Source: Dryocola sp. LX212 (GTDB lineage: Bacteria; Pseudomonadota; Gammaproteobacteria; Enterobacterales; Enterobacteriaceae). Taken from it: a DNA stretch of 64,000 nucleotides. The position numbers were made by a program, and so were the translations under genes. The DNA lies in the NCBI GenBank assembly GCA_041504365.1, contig CP167917.1, positions 3,782,001 through 3,846,000 on the forward strand, written 5' to 3'. Position 1 is the stretch's first letter; the number at the start of each line of letters is the position of its first letter. The notes under the pieces were generated by a model, which saw only the letters and a program-made list of their open reading frames with translations, made no database searches and was not told where the DNA came from. Of the stretch, positions 8,520 to 16,647 are shown piece by piece.

Positions 8520-10655
8520 TTACTTCACCATATACCCGTAAAGCCGCTTAATCCCGTCCGCGTCCGTTTCGCTGTACACGCCCTGTAGCTCCGGCGAGAA
8601 GCCCGGCAGCATGTTCACGCCCTCTTCCAGCGCCAGGAAGTAACGCAGCGCAGCGCTTCCCCACACTTCGCCCGGCACCACGCAGAGCACGCCCGGCGGA
8701 TACGGCAGCGCGCCTTCAGCAGCAATGCGCGCTTCCGCCTGGCTTAGACGTACCAGCTCGACGTTGCCACGAATGAACTCGCTGTTGGCATCCTGCGGGT
8801 TCATCGCCACCGCGGACAGGCTCGCCCTGCGGAACATCGACTTTTGCAGCGCCTTCACGTCAAAGCTGACGTAGAGATCGTGCATCTCCTGGCAGAGCTG
8901 GCGCAGCGTGTAGCCTTTGTAGCGCACGGAGTACTTCTGGTAGATAGTCGGCAGCACATCGGCAAGCGGCGTATCATCTTCAATATGCTGTTCGAACTGG
9001 GCGAGCATCGCTACCAGCTGCGCCATCTTCTCTGCACTTTCCGCAGGCGTCAGCAGGAAGAGGATCGAGTTGAGATCCGCCTTCTCCGGCACGATGCCGT
9101 TTTCACGCAGATAGTTTGCGAGGATCGCCGCAGGAATGCCGAAATCGGTGTAATCACCGGTCTGCGGATCGATACCCGGCGTGGTCAGCAGCAGCTTGCA
9201 GGGATCGACAAAATATTCGTCCTTTTCATACCCTTCAAAACCGTGCCATTTCTCGCCAGGCTCGAAGCTGAAGAAGCATCGTTCCTGAGCAATTTTATCC
9301 GTCGCATGATCCTGCCACGGACGCCCCGCTACCGTCGGCGGAATAAACGGTTTGATCATCTTACAGTTGGCGATTATCGCCTTGCGGGCTTCTATGCCCA
9401 GCGCCACGCATTCCGCCCACAGGCGGCGACCACTCTCCCCTTCGTGGATTTTTGCGTTCACATCAAGCGCCGCAAACAGCGGATAAAACGGGCTGGTCGA
9501 AGCGTGCAGCATGAAAGCATTATTCAGCCGCTTGTGTGGGCAGAAGCGGGACTGGCCGCGAATGTGATTATCTTTCTTGTGGATCTGCGAAGTCTGCGAG
9601 AACCCGGCCTGCTGCTTGTGCACCGACTGGGTGACGAAGATCCCCGGATCGTTCTCGTTGAGATCCAGCAGTAGCGGCGAGCAGTCCGCCATCATTGGGA
9701 TAAACTGCTCATAGCCAACCCACGCGGAGTCAAAGAGGATGTAGTCGCACAGGTGGCCGATCTTATCCACGACCTGACGCGCGTTGTAGATAGTGCCGTC
9801 GTAGGTGCCGAGCTGGATGACGGCCAGCCGGAACGGGCGTTTCTCCTGCGCGCGATCGGGTGCCACTTCGCTGATTAAACCGCGCAGGTAGGCGTCTTCG
9901 AAACAGTGCGCGTCGATGCCGCCGATAAAGCCAAACGGATTCCGCGCCGCTTCCAGGTAAACCGGCGTCACGCCCGCCTGAATCAAAGCACCATGATGGT
10001 TGGATTTGTGGTTGTTACGATCGAACAGTACCAGGTCGCCACGCGTTAACAGCGCGTTGGTCACGACTTTGTTTGCCGCCGAGGTGCCGTTCAGCACGAA
10101 GTAGGTTTTATCCGCATGAAAGACTTTGGCTGCAAACTTCTGCGCATCCTTCGCCGAGCCTTCGTGGATCAGCAAATCGCCGAGCTTAACGTCCGCGTTG
10201 CACATATCGGCACGAAAAACGTTCTCGCCGAAGAAATCGAAAAACTGTCGCCCGGCCGGGTGCTTTTTAAAGAACTCACCGTGCTGATGGCCAGGACAGG
10301 CGAAGGTGCTGTTTTCCATCGCCACGTATTTTGTCAGCGTGTCGAAAAAAGGCGGCAGCAGATCTTCTTCATAGTCGGAAGCAGCCGTTTCCAGCTCCAG
10401 ATAATCCTGCGCTTTACCCGTGATAACGCCGGTAAACGCCGCCTGCTCGTCAGGCTGGGTTTCCGAGGCCAGGAAAACAGGAAGGTTAAAGCCCGTGCGT
10501 TTCAGCAGCGTCAGAATGCCGCTGCGGCTATCGGCGGCAGACAGCACGACCGCTGCAACATCGGTAAAGTCCGTATTATCGAGCGTGACCACTTCACGAT
10601 GGGTGGAAAGCGTGGCGGCCACGTCGCGGCTGGCGGCAATTTTCAATGAGTTCAT
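8520..10655 (-). CDS. speC: SpeC, constitutive ornithine decarboxylase
   Basis: Converts ornithine to putrescine and CO2, the first step of polyamine synthesis. It is PLP-dependent and cytoplasmic. It has 711 residues, the E. coli length. It shows the N-terminal receiver-like wing domain, the large PLP domain with STFACPGHQHG, the Schiff-base lysine segment TQSVHKQQAGFSQTSQIHKK and the C-terminal domain with EGALPYPPGVLCVVPGE. I use ATG 10655; an in-frame start 15 nt upstream adds five residues with no advantage. In E. coli nupG lies between mltC and speC; here they are direct convergent neighbours. Confidence 0.96.
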   Translation of the reverse strand: MNSLKIAASRDVAATLSTHREVVTLDNTDFTDVAAVVLSAADSRSGILTLLKRTGFNLPVFLASETQPDEQAAFTGVITGKAQDYLELETAASDYEEDLLPPFFDTLTKYVAMENSTFACPGHQHGEFFKKHPAGRQFFDFFGENVFRADMCNADVKLGDLLIHEGSAKDAQKFAAKVFHADKTYFVLNGTSAANKVVTNALLTRGDLVLFDRNNHKSNHHGALIQAGVTPVYLEAARNPFGFIGGIDAHCFEDAYLRGLISEVAPDRAQEKRPFRLAVIQLGTYDGTIYNARQVVDKIGHLCDYILFDSAWVGYEQFIPMMADCSPLLLDLNENDPGIFVTQSVHKQQAGFSQTSQIHKKDNHIRGQSRFCPHKRLNNAFMLHASTSPFYPLFAALDVNAKIHEGESGRRLWAECVALGIEARKAIIANCKMIKPFIPPTVAGRPWQDHATDKIAQERCFFSFEPGEKWHGFEGYEKDEYFVDPCKLLLTTPGIDPQTGDYTDFGIPAAILANYLRENGIVPEKADLNSILFLLTPAESAEKMAQLVAMLAQFEQHIEDDTPLADVLPTIYQKYSVRYKGYTLRQLCQEMHDLYVSFDVKALQKSMFRRASLSAVAMNPQDANSEFIRGNVELVRLSQAEARIAAEGALPYPPGVLCVVPGEVWGSAALRYFLALEEGVNMLPGFSPELQGVYSETDADGIKRLYGYMVK

Positions 10656-11052
10656 ATGCACAAATCCCAAAGCTCAAGGATGAGTGGGTGCCATAAGGCA
10701 CGGCAAAGGGAGCATTCCCCGGCGAATGTGTCTGCGAGTCTAAAGGAGAGAAGCCACTCCGACCGCGAGACATCAGTAAAACCAGGCATCACCTGATTTT
10801 ACTGTTGTCCGGAAGTCGGCTTGCGTTGCCCTCACCGCATGGTGAGCGAGGGTCTTAGGGATACGGCAGAAAGGGGGCGGCACGCCATCGGGTGATGTCG
10901 GTGAACATTGACTGTGAACATCAATAAGCGCCCCGTTGCAGATATGCGAAATTTCGCGCAATCATGGCACCTTCTCACGCGGGGTTCAAGCCGCAGAGTC
11001 CAACATGGCGCACATTATTCATGCAAACGGACGCCGTAAGCTGACAAAATCA
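10656..11052. other. Gene-free region upstream of speC and tRNA-Phe
   Basis: About 400 bp with no convincing gene. It must hold the speC promoter and leader on the minus strand. One hairpin-capable stretch lies near 10829-10855 (CCCTCACC ... GGTGAGCGAGGG). E. coli has yqgA here; I find no remnant of it. Confidence 0.5.
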
Positions 11053-11081
11053 TTGACGAAGAATGGGCTTTACGGTTTAAT
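11053..11081 (+). promoter_or_regulatory. Promoter of tRNA-Phe
   Basis: A -35 box TTGACG (11053-11058), a 17-bp spacer and a -10 box TTTAAT (11076-11081) are followed by a GC-rich discriminator GCGCCCCG just upstream of the tRNA. This is the typical layout of a stringently controlled stable-RNA promoter. Confidence 0.8.
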
Positions 11082-11091
11082 GCGCCCCGTT

Positions 11092-11167
11092 GCCCGGATA
11101 GCTCAGTCGGTAGAGCAGGGGATTGAAAATCCCCGTGTCCTTGGTTCGATTCCGAGTCCGGGCACCA
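11092..11167 (+). tRNA. pheV: tRNA-Phe (GAA)
   Basis: 76 nt with a 7-bp acceptor stem (GCCCGGA / TCCGGGC), D-arm GCTCAGTCGGTAGAGC, anticodon GAA at 11125-11127, T-arm with GGTTCGATTCC and an encoded CCA end. It reads as intact E. coli-type tRNA-Phe. Its 3' end is the integration site of the adjacent island, and the tRNA is restored by the element. Confidence 0.98.
11149..11167 (+). repeat. attL, 19-bp direct repeat in tRNA-Phe 3' end
   Basis: ATTCCGAGTCCGGGCACCA, the last 19 nt of the tRNA gene, recurs perfectly at 53759-53777. The flanking bases differ on both sides, so these are the limits of exact identity. It is the left junction of the island whose integrase starts at 11344. Confidence 0.92.
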
Positions 11168-11290
11168 CTTTCACTTCTGTGGTTGCCTCCCAAACTCCCC
11201 GAAACTCAAGTATAATCATACCTATACCAAGTTTACGAACACCCTGAACTCCCTCAAACTCAACAGACGTCTTTCTAAATCAAGTGTCAG

Positions 11291-11312
11291 TTGGGGGCAT
11301 TTATGGGGGCTC
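11291..11312. repeat. Paired GGGGGC motif near attL (possible integrase arm sites)
   Basis: TTGGGGGCATTTATGGGGGC occupies 11291-11310, with TC following. Two GGGGGC units sit 12 nt apart. A near-identical pair lies at 53680-53702, inside the right end. Placement suggests arm-type sites for the integrase DUF4102 domain, or a shared integration-region relic. This is inference from position and symmetry. Confidence 0.45.
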
Positions 11313-11343
11313 ATCGTGTTCAATCAGTTTTAGGGGCCCCCTT

Positions 11344-12594
11344 ATGGCACTCACAGCTAGGCAGGTAGACACTGCCAAGCCAAAAGAGAAAGACTACAAA
11401 CTCGGTGATGAGCGTGGTTTGTTCCTGTTGGTTAAGACCAGCGGCGCACGTTACTGGCGACTCAAATATCGTATCGCAGGCGAAGAAAAGAAACTCGCCA
11501 TCGGTGTGTATCCGGAAGTCTCACTTTCAGAAGCGCGGGCAAAGCGCGATGAAGCCCGAAAGCTCATCGCTGAAGGTATCGATCCTAGTGCTGAAAAACA
11601 GCGCAAGAAGCTCGCTCGCAAAATATCAGCGGTTAACACCTTCAAGATGTTGACAATGGAATGGCATAAGCATAAGTCAGCCAGCTGGAAGGAAAGCCAC
11701 GCAGAGAGCGTCCTGATCGCTCTGGATAAAGACATATTCCCTCACATCGGCAATCGTCCTGTCGCAGAGATCCAGCCGCTGGAAATGCTTGAAGTACTCC
11801 GTCTGATCGAAAAACGAGGTTCTCTGGAAAAGCTGCGCAAAGTTCGCCAGTACTGCAACCAAATCTTCGATTACGCCATTTCAACAGGCCGTGCGACGAT
11901 CAACCCTACTGCAAGCCTGAATGGCACCCTGACCGCACCGAAGGCTAAGCACTTCCCTCACCTCCTGGAAAATGAACTCCCCGCCCTGCTGTCAGCTCTG
12001 GCTAATTACCACGGCAGCCCTGTAACCCGTATGGCGACAAAGTTACTAATGTTGACCGGCGTTCGAACGATTGAACTGCGGGCTGCAGAGTGGCAAGAGT
12101 TTGATTTCGAAAAGGCGCTCTGGACCGTGCCTGAAGGGAGAATGAAAGGGGGGCGCGCACATCTGGTTCCCCTATCGCAACAGGTACTCGCGATCCTGCA
12201 TGAGCTGAAAGTGATATCGGGCCAGAATGCCCTGGTATTTCCCGGTCGCTGCAACATCAACAAGCCAATGAGCGAGGCAGCTATTAACATGGTGCTCAAG
12301 CGCATCGGCTATGACAAGAAAGCTACCGGCCACGGCTTTCGCCACACGATGAGTACCATTTTGCATGAGAAAGGGTTTAACTCCGCCTGGATCGAGCTTC
12401 AGCTGGCACATGTCGATAAGAACAGCATCCGTGGAACTTACAACCACGCGCTCTACCTTGAAGGCCGCACCGAAATGATGCAGTGGTACGCCGATTACAT
12501 CGATGGCCTCGCTTGCTCCGGTCCACAGGAACACAAAGAGATTTCCAGGTTGGATCAGATGCTCACCCAGGGCGGCCAGCGCCACAGGAGCTAG
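11344..12594 (+). CDS. int: P4-type tyrosine integrase
   Basis: Site-specific recombinase that inserts and excises the island at tRNA-Phe. It has 416 residues. The N-terminal DUF4102 arm-binding domain (MALTARQVDTAKPKEKDYKL, then LFLLVKTSGARYWRLKYR) is followed by the core-binding domain and the catalytic domain. Catalytic residues include R241 (GVRTIELR), H330-G-F-R333-H, and the nucleophile Y366 (GTYNHA). I use ATG 11344 because the family always begins MALT; longer in-frame starts are not family-like. It looks intact and sits 176 bp after the tRNA. A TATAAT at 11211-11216 is a possible -10 but lacks a good -35. Confidence 0.95.
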   Translation: MALTARQVDTAKPKEKDYKLGDERGLFLLVKTSGARYWRLKYRIAGEEKKLAIGVYPEVSLSEARAKRDEARKLIAEGIDPSAEKQRKKLARKISAVNTFKMLTMEWHKHKSASWKESHAESVLIALDKDIFPHIGNRPVAEIQPLEMLEVLRLIEKRGSLEKLRKVRQYCNQIFDYAISTGRATINPTASLNGTLTAPKAKHFPHLLENELPALLSALANYHGSPVTRMATKLLMLTGVRTIELRAAEWQEFDFEKALWTVPEGRMKGGRAHLVPLSQQVLAILHELKVISGQNALVFPGRCNINKPMSEAAINMVLKRIGYDKKATGHGFRHTMSTILHEKGFNSAWIELQLAHVDKNSIRGTYNHALYLEGRTEMMQWYADYIDGLACSGPQEHKEISRLDQMLTQGGQRHRS

Positions 12595-12622
12595 GCTGTT
12601 GATTCCATCATAGAAGTTTGTA

Positions 12623-12660
12623 CCCCGGCTGGTTGTTCAAATGAGGTAACCAGCCGGTAC
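12623..12660. repeat. Inverted repeat downstream of integrase
   Basis: CCGGCTGGTT (12625-12634) and AACCAGCCGG (12648-12657) are perfect 10-bp inverted arms around a 13-nt loop, with partly complementary GTAC flanks. No T run follows on the plus strand. It lies between the convergent integrase and the next minus-strand gene. Transcription stop or protein-binding site; undecided. Confidence 0.55.
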
Positions 12661-12707
12661 GGAGCTTAACCAGAAGAGTTCGACGATACATGCCAGGTGA
12701 ATGGTGC

Positions 12708-13619
12708 CTATTTGGATTTCTTCGGACTGATTAGTAGGTCATAAAGGATTTTCATCGCAGACCTTTTCTCGTTTGACCATTTGTCAAGTCGAGAGTCTAA
12801 TTTGCTCTCCTCCTCCTTTTCAGCTGGTTTCATTTCATGCTTAAACGGGAGTAGTTTTTCGGCCAGCCATACAGTCACACAATTTCTGTCAGCAAAGGTC
12901 GTCTCATGCGACTCTGACTGGACTTGTTTGACCAATAGCTCCACCGCGTCATCGTACTGTTTATCGTATTTCCCTGTGCCCTTTTGCCCCCCTTTGCTTC
13001 GGGCTGCTCTAATACGTTCTTCCTTCTTCCGCACATGATAGTTTTCATCACACAACACGAACTTGTTCAAATAGCGAGCGGCCTGATACACGGTCTGAGT
13101 AAAGAATGGCTCTCGTACTTCAACCTCATCAGCAAACTGGAAATTTGCTATCTGGAACATACAGCACGAGATCTCAAAGAGGTAGTAGTGCGATTCTTCC
13201 GCAAGCTTGAAGAGTGTGTCCAGTGTTTTAAGCAGGCCCTCATAGCTTAGCCCGTTGTGATGATCGCGTGGCTTAAGAAGTGGCTGAAACAACGCATCGT
13301 ACACATTCTCTCGATTGATGGAATACATCACGCTGACATGCACCATATCCTCACGAAAAGCCTTGAGTAAATAGGTAAGCTGCGGTTTCGTCTCGTCTGA
13401 AATGGCCCATTTGATCCAGATATCAAAGGCGGGTATGACATCGATCATGTATGCCTGGGCTATTGGCTCGCAACTGCGAAAATCTATGGCCGTTTGCAGT
13501 CCCATGTCAGACGGGTGTTCAATGGGCTTTATCGATTCAAACAATCCGCTGAAATAATCTGCCGCATTGAAACATCCCTGATCAGAGTTTTTTTTTGATT
13601 CGTAGTAATAAGCCATCAT
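12708..13619 (-). CDS. Hypothetical protein, helical, charged C-terminus
   Basis: I do not recognise a family. It has 303 residues with no signal peptide and no membrane segment. The N-terminal two thirds are rich in aromatic and Cys residues (YYYESKKNSDQ, YYLFEISCCMFQIANFQF) and look helical. The rest is highly charged, with a basic EERIRAARSKGGQKGTGKYDKQ linker that resembles the loop between helices in some phage and integrative-element proteins, then KPAEKEEESKLDSRLDKW. It starts at ATG 13619 (ATGATG; GGGG upstream). It is the only minus-strand gene in this part of the island and is divergent from the AlpA-like regulator, as repressors or accessory defence genes often are. Confidence 0.75.
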   Translation of the reverse strand: MMAYYYESKKNSDQGCFNAADYFSGLFESIKPIEHPSDMGLQTAIDFRSCEPIAQAYMIDVIPAFDIWIKWAISDETKPQLTYLLKAFREDMVHVSVMYSINRENVYDALFQPLLKPRDHHNGLSYEGLLKTLDTLFKLAEESHYYLFEISCCMFQIANFQFADEVEVREPFFTQTVYQAARYLNKFVLCDENYHVRKKEERIRAARSKGGQKGTGKYDKQYDDAVELLVKQVQSESHETTFADRNCVTVWLAEKLLPFKHEMKPAEKEEESKLDSRLDKWSNEKRSAMKILYDLLISPKKSK

Positions 13620-14005
13620 CGCATCCCCAAACGTTCCTTCCTTGGCCCTACCTTCTCACAAATTCCGTCATGATTTCAACAAGGTATATGCATCTATGGT
13701 GTACTCATCCAACAGCATATCAAATACGCCTGATCGCATAAGTTCCAGTAGTAGCCCATCAATCATTAGGTTATCGAGTAAGTAGGATGGTACGTCAGCA
13801 AATCATCGAGACGCACATTAACTCATTGTATTTAAGACCATTACATGAGAAATGCAATCCAATACACATTTGCCAACTCATGTCAACCAACTAACTCAAA
13901 TGACTTAGAGGGCACCAGTTAACAGCGTGTGTCTGAAGGATACTATTGTCAAACTCTGTGTGGTCGGGAGCCGTTGTGACTCTCATACACCAAGGAGAAC
14001 CAAGT
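13620..14005. other. Divergent intergenic region
   Basis: About 386 bp between the minus-strand hypothetical gene and the AlpA-like gene. It is more AT-rich than its neighbours, with several imperfect short repeats (AACTCA, CAACTAACTCA). It must hold both promoters. I see no further gene, although AAGGAG (13992-13997) clearly serves the start at 14006. Confidence 0.5.
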
Positions 14006-14467
14006 ATGTACTACCGTAAACGTCGTCAATCGCGCCTTAGTGCGCTGACCGATTCAATCGACCTCGCTATCGCTCAGCCAGCCGCATCGGCTAATCACGA
14101 ACTGCAGCCGGGTCAGAACAGCCCGCAGGTTGGTGAACAGCAAAACACAGAGGCTGCTTCTACAGCACCAGTGGTAGATGTGCAGAAGATTCTTGAGCCT
14201 TTTGAGATCTGTGAGGGCGAAGAGGGATTAGTTGCAAAGGCCCAACCAGCGGCCAACGAATCTGATGATGGCCCGCGTTTTCGCGAAGGGGATACGCTGC
14301 TGACGATGAAACAAGTCACTAATTTGACCGGTACCAGTGACAAGTTCATTTTTGATAAGATAGCTAACGGGCTGTTCCCTAAGCCGATCAAGCTCGGACG
14401 CTCATCGAAATTCATTCTCCGTGAGGTTTACGCCTATATCAACGCGTGTGCCAACGCTCGTAACTAA
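14006..14467 (+). CDS. AlpA-family regulator with long N-terminal extension
   Basis: Small DNA-binding regulator; AlpA of CP4-57 activates the island's own excision. It has 153 residues. The last ~55 form the MerR/excisionase-like winged helix (LLTMKQVTNLTGTSDKFIFDKI, then GLFPKPIKLGRSSKFILREV). The first ~95 residues are low-complexity and Gln/Ala/Glu-rich, and are not part of usual AlpA (about 70 residues). ATG 14006 follows AAGGAG at the right distance; an earlier TTG in frame has no such site. It lies directly upstream of the DUF3987 gene, the arrangement seen in P4-like satellites. Confidence 0.82.
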   Translation: MYYRKRRQSRLSALTDSIDLAIAQPAASANHELQPGQNSPQVGEQQNTEAASTAPVVDVQKILEPFEICEGEEGLVAKAQPAANESDDGPRFREGDTLLTMKQVTNLTGTSDKFIFDKIANGLFPKPIKLGRSSKFILREVYAYINACANARN

Positions 14468-14614
14468 ACTGTGAGCCACAGGAATAGAACACTCGTTAAC
14501 CACCATTCTGTTCCTGAATTCAACGCGGTTTGAACTAATTGTAGCGACCCGCTACGGGATATCTGTGCCCGCCGTCTGGCTGGCACGGTATTTCTTCAAT
14601 AAGAGAACGATGAC

Positions 14615-16189
14615 GTGAATAAACATCCGAAGCCTTACAGTAAGGCGCCTGTGAAATACGACCCAAGTGTCGTACCTGCACTCTTTCCTGAATTCGAGGC
14701 GCTGTTAAGCCACCTCCGAGGCGGGAAAGATATCTCCTACGGATTAATCGCCAGTAACATTCTGGCTGTTATTTCCCTGGTCTGCCTCAGCTTGATTGAA
14801 GTCCTCAACCCTTCAAGCGGGATCTCCGAACCAGTGGCTTTAAATCTACTTGTGATCGCAAGCTCAGGTGCCGGGAAATCGACGATATACAACCAGCTAA
14901 CAGCTGAAATCCATTCATTCATCGCTGAGATGAAGGCGGACTACCAAGAGCGAAAGGCTGAATCCAGGATTGAGTTGAAAGTCTGGAAACTCAAAGAAGC
15001 AAGGCTGGAGAAAAATCTGGCCCAGGCGATTGATCGCGGCTTCGGCAGTGAAATTCAAGATCTTGAATATAAGAACCACCTAAAGAAAGAACCCAGGAAG
15101 CCTCGTAGATTCAACCTCGTGTATAAGGATGTAACGCATGCCGCCTTAATGGAAGGATTGGCAGAATTCCAGTACGGCGGACTGATGGTTGATGAAGCGG
15201 AAACCTTCTTCAGCAGCATTCTGAAAAAACATTTTGGTTTCCTTAACACGGTGTGGGATGGAGGTCCGTATGAGCATCGTCGCGCTGGCAGAGAACCCCT
15301 TGATCTGTTCCCTGTGATGATGTGCCTTCTGATGGCCCAGCCTGGGGTTTTCTATGAGTTCATTGAGAAAAATCAAACTGCTATGAAAGATAGCGGCTAT
15401 ATGGGTCGCTTCCTGCCGGTTATGGGTGAAAGGCACAAGCTGGATGACTTAGTGAAACGGCTTACCTCCGGGTGTACCTCATTGGACCAGTTTCATCGCA
15501 GAATCCGCGAAATACTGGATGAAGCGAAAGAACGCTTCGACAACGGGGACCAACAGAAGACGCAATTTACTCTTAACTTCTTTGCAGCCCACTACCTGGG
15601 TCAGAAAGAGGTTGAGATCATGCGCCATGCCGAACCAGGTGGAAAGTGGGAACACATCAAAGAGTTCTGCTTAAAGGCCTGTTCCAATGCCATACGAATC
15701 GCCGCACTTCTCCACTTCTTTGAAAAGAAAGCGGGCACAGAAATCTCCAGCGAAAGCATCAAAGCTGCGTGCACAATCATGGACTGGTACCTTGAGCAGG
15801 CCAGTATGATTTTCTTCAAGCAATCCAACCTGTACATCTTTCAAAAGCGCTGCGCAGACAGGTTCACTCATATCCATCATGAGCTGATCAAGGCAGATTG
15901 GTTACCGATAAGGTCCAAAGATCAGCTGAATCGTGGCCCTAAGGATTCTCAATCAGCAGACGCGATAAAGCCAGTACTGAGACAATTAGTTATCCAGGAA
16001 CGAATTACTCTGCTCAGATGCCGCCGCACGAAGTCAGTATATATAGTCGCGCCTCATCACAAACACAGCTACCTGGACAGCTGGGAGGTTTTCCCAAGAA
16101 ATGAACCGTTTCCTGCTGGGTGTGATGAAATTACCTATAACGACTCTCAGGGCGATTACTATGAGCTGGATCTACCCTCCTATGAATAG
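14615..16189 (+). CDS. DUF3987 (YfjI-like) ATPase
   Basis: Replication- or primase-associated ATPase-like protein common in P4-like and CP4-57-like islands; exact role unknown. It has 524 residues. A Walker A-like loop SSGAGKST is at residues 83-90 after a hydrophobic strand (LNLLVIA), and a Walker B-like GGLMVDEAE at about 190. A charged region (KADYQERKAESRIELKVWK) lies between. It starts at GTG 14615 with AAGAGA upstream; the nearby ATG 14610 hits a stop within three codons. It lies 147 bp after the AlpA-like gene. A DNA-replication role is inferred from family context. Confidence 0.85.
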   Translation: MNKHPKPYSKAPVKYDPSVVPALFPEFEALLSHLRGGKDISYGLIASNILAVISLVCLSLIEVLNPSSGISEPVALNLLVIASSGAGKSTIYNQLTAEIHSFIAEMKADYQERKAESRIELKVWKLKEARLEKNLAQAIDRGFGSEIQDLEYKNHLKKEPRKPRRFNLVYKDVTHAALMEGLAEFQYGGLMVDEAETFFSSILKKHFGFLNTVWDGGPYEHRRAGREPLDLFPVMMCLLMAQPGVFYEFIEKNQTAMKDSGYMGRFLPVMGERHKLDDLVKRLTSGCTSLDQFHRRIREILDEAKERFDNGDQQKTQFTLNFFAAHYLGQKEVEIMRHAEPGGKWEHIKEFCLKACSNAIRIAALLHFFEKKAGTEISSESIKAACTIMDWYLEQASMIFFKQSNLYIFQKRCADRFTHIHHELIKADWLPIRSKDQLNRGPKDSQSADAIKPVLRQLVIQERITLLRCRRTKSVYIVAPHHKHSYLDSWEVFPRNEPFPAGCDEITYNDSQGDYYELDLPSYE

Positions 16190-16647
16190 TTTCATCAGGC
16201 CGGTTCGTAACATTCACTCAACAACGGCATGGGCGGGCTACAATCAGCACAACCCTGCCGCTGACTACTTTTCGAGCGCATTTGCGTGACACCATGACGA
16301 AACACTGCGGATTTGGCGGATTTCCGTCAGATCCGTGGCGTTATGCCGCATAGCCTCTCAAATTGTGGTCATTAAGTGAACCGCTCCGATTTGATAGCTG
16401 TATCGTCTTAGTGCCTCAGGCAGGTTAACCAAGTGTTGCGTTAGATATTTCAACAGCAGGGAGCACAGAGTGGAATACGCATCGGAATATCGGTTTGCTC
16501 AGCGCGTAAATAAGGCTGACGAGTGTCTAGGTGTTCTTAAGTCATTATGTACACTTAACACTATCTTATTATAGCAACCTTACACTCCACCTCATCAAAT
16601 ATCATCGAGAGTATTCCCGGAGGGATATTCACACTGGATCAATCATC
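16190..16647. other. Intergenic region upstream of HNH gene
   Basis: About 460 bp. The only coding-like trace is a 34-codon frame, GTG 16470 to TAG 16574, with GGGAG 8 nt upstream; I do not trust it enough to call a gene. The stretch becomes AT-rich toward the HNH start and probably holds its promoter. Confidence 0.4.

Noticed and set aside
8844..9674. 276-codon plus-strand open frame
   Set aside because: Lies entirely antisense to speC, which is intact and of normal length; composition reflects the GC-rich opposite strand.
16470..16574. 34-codon frame with GGGAG upstream
   Set aside because: No recognisable features or conservation evidence; chance frames of this size are common.
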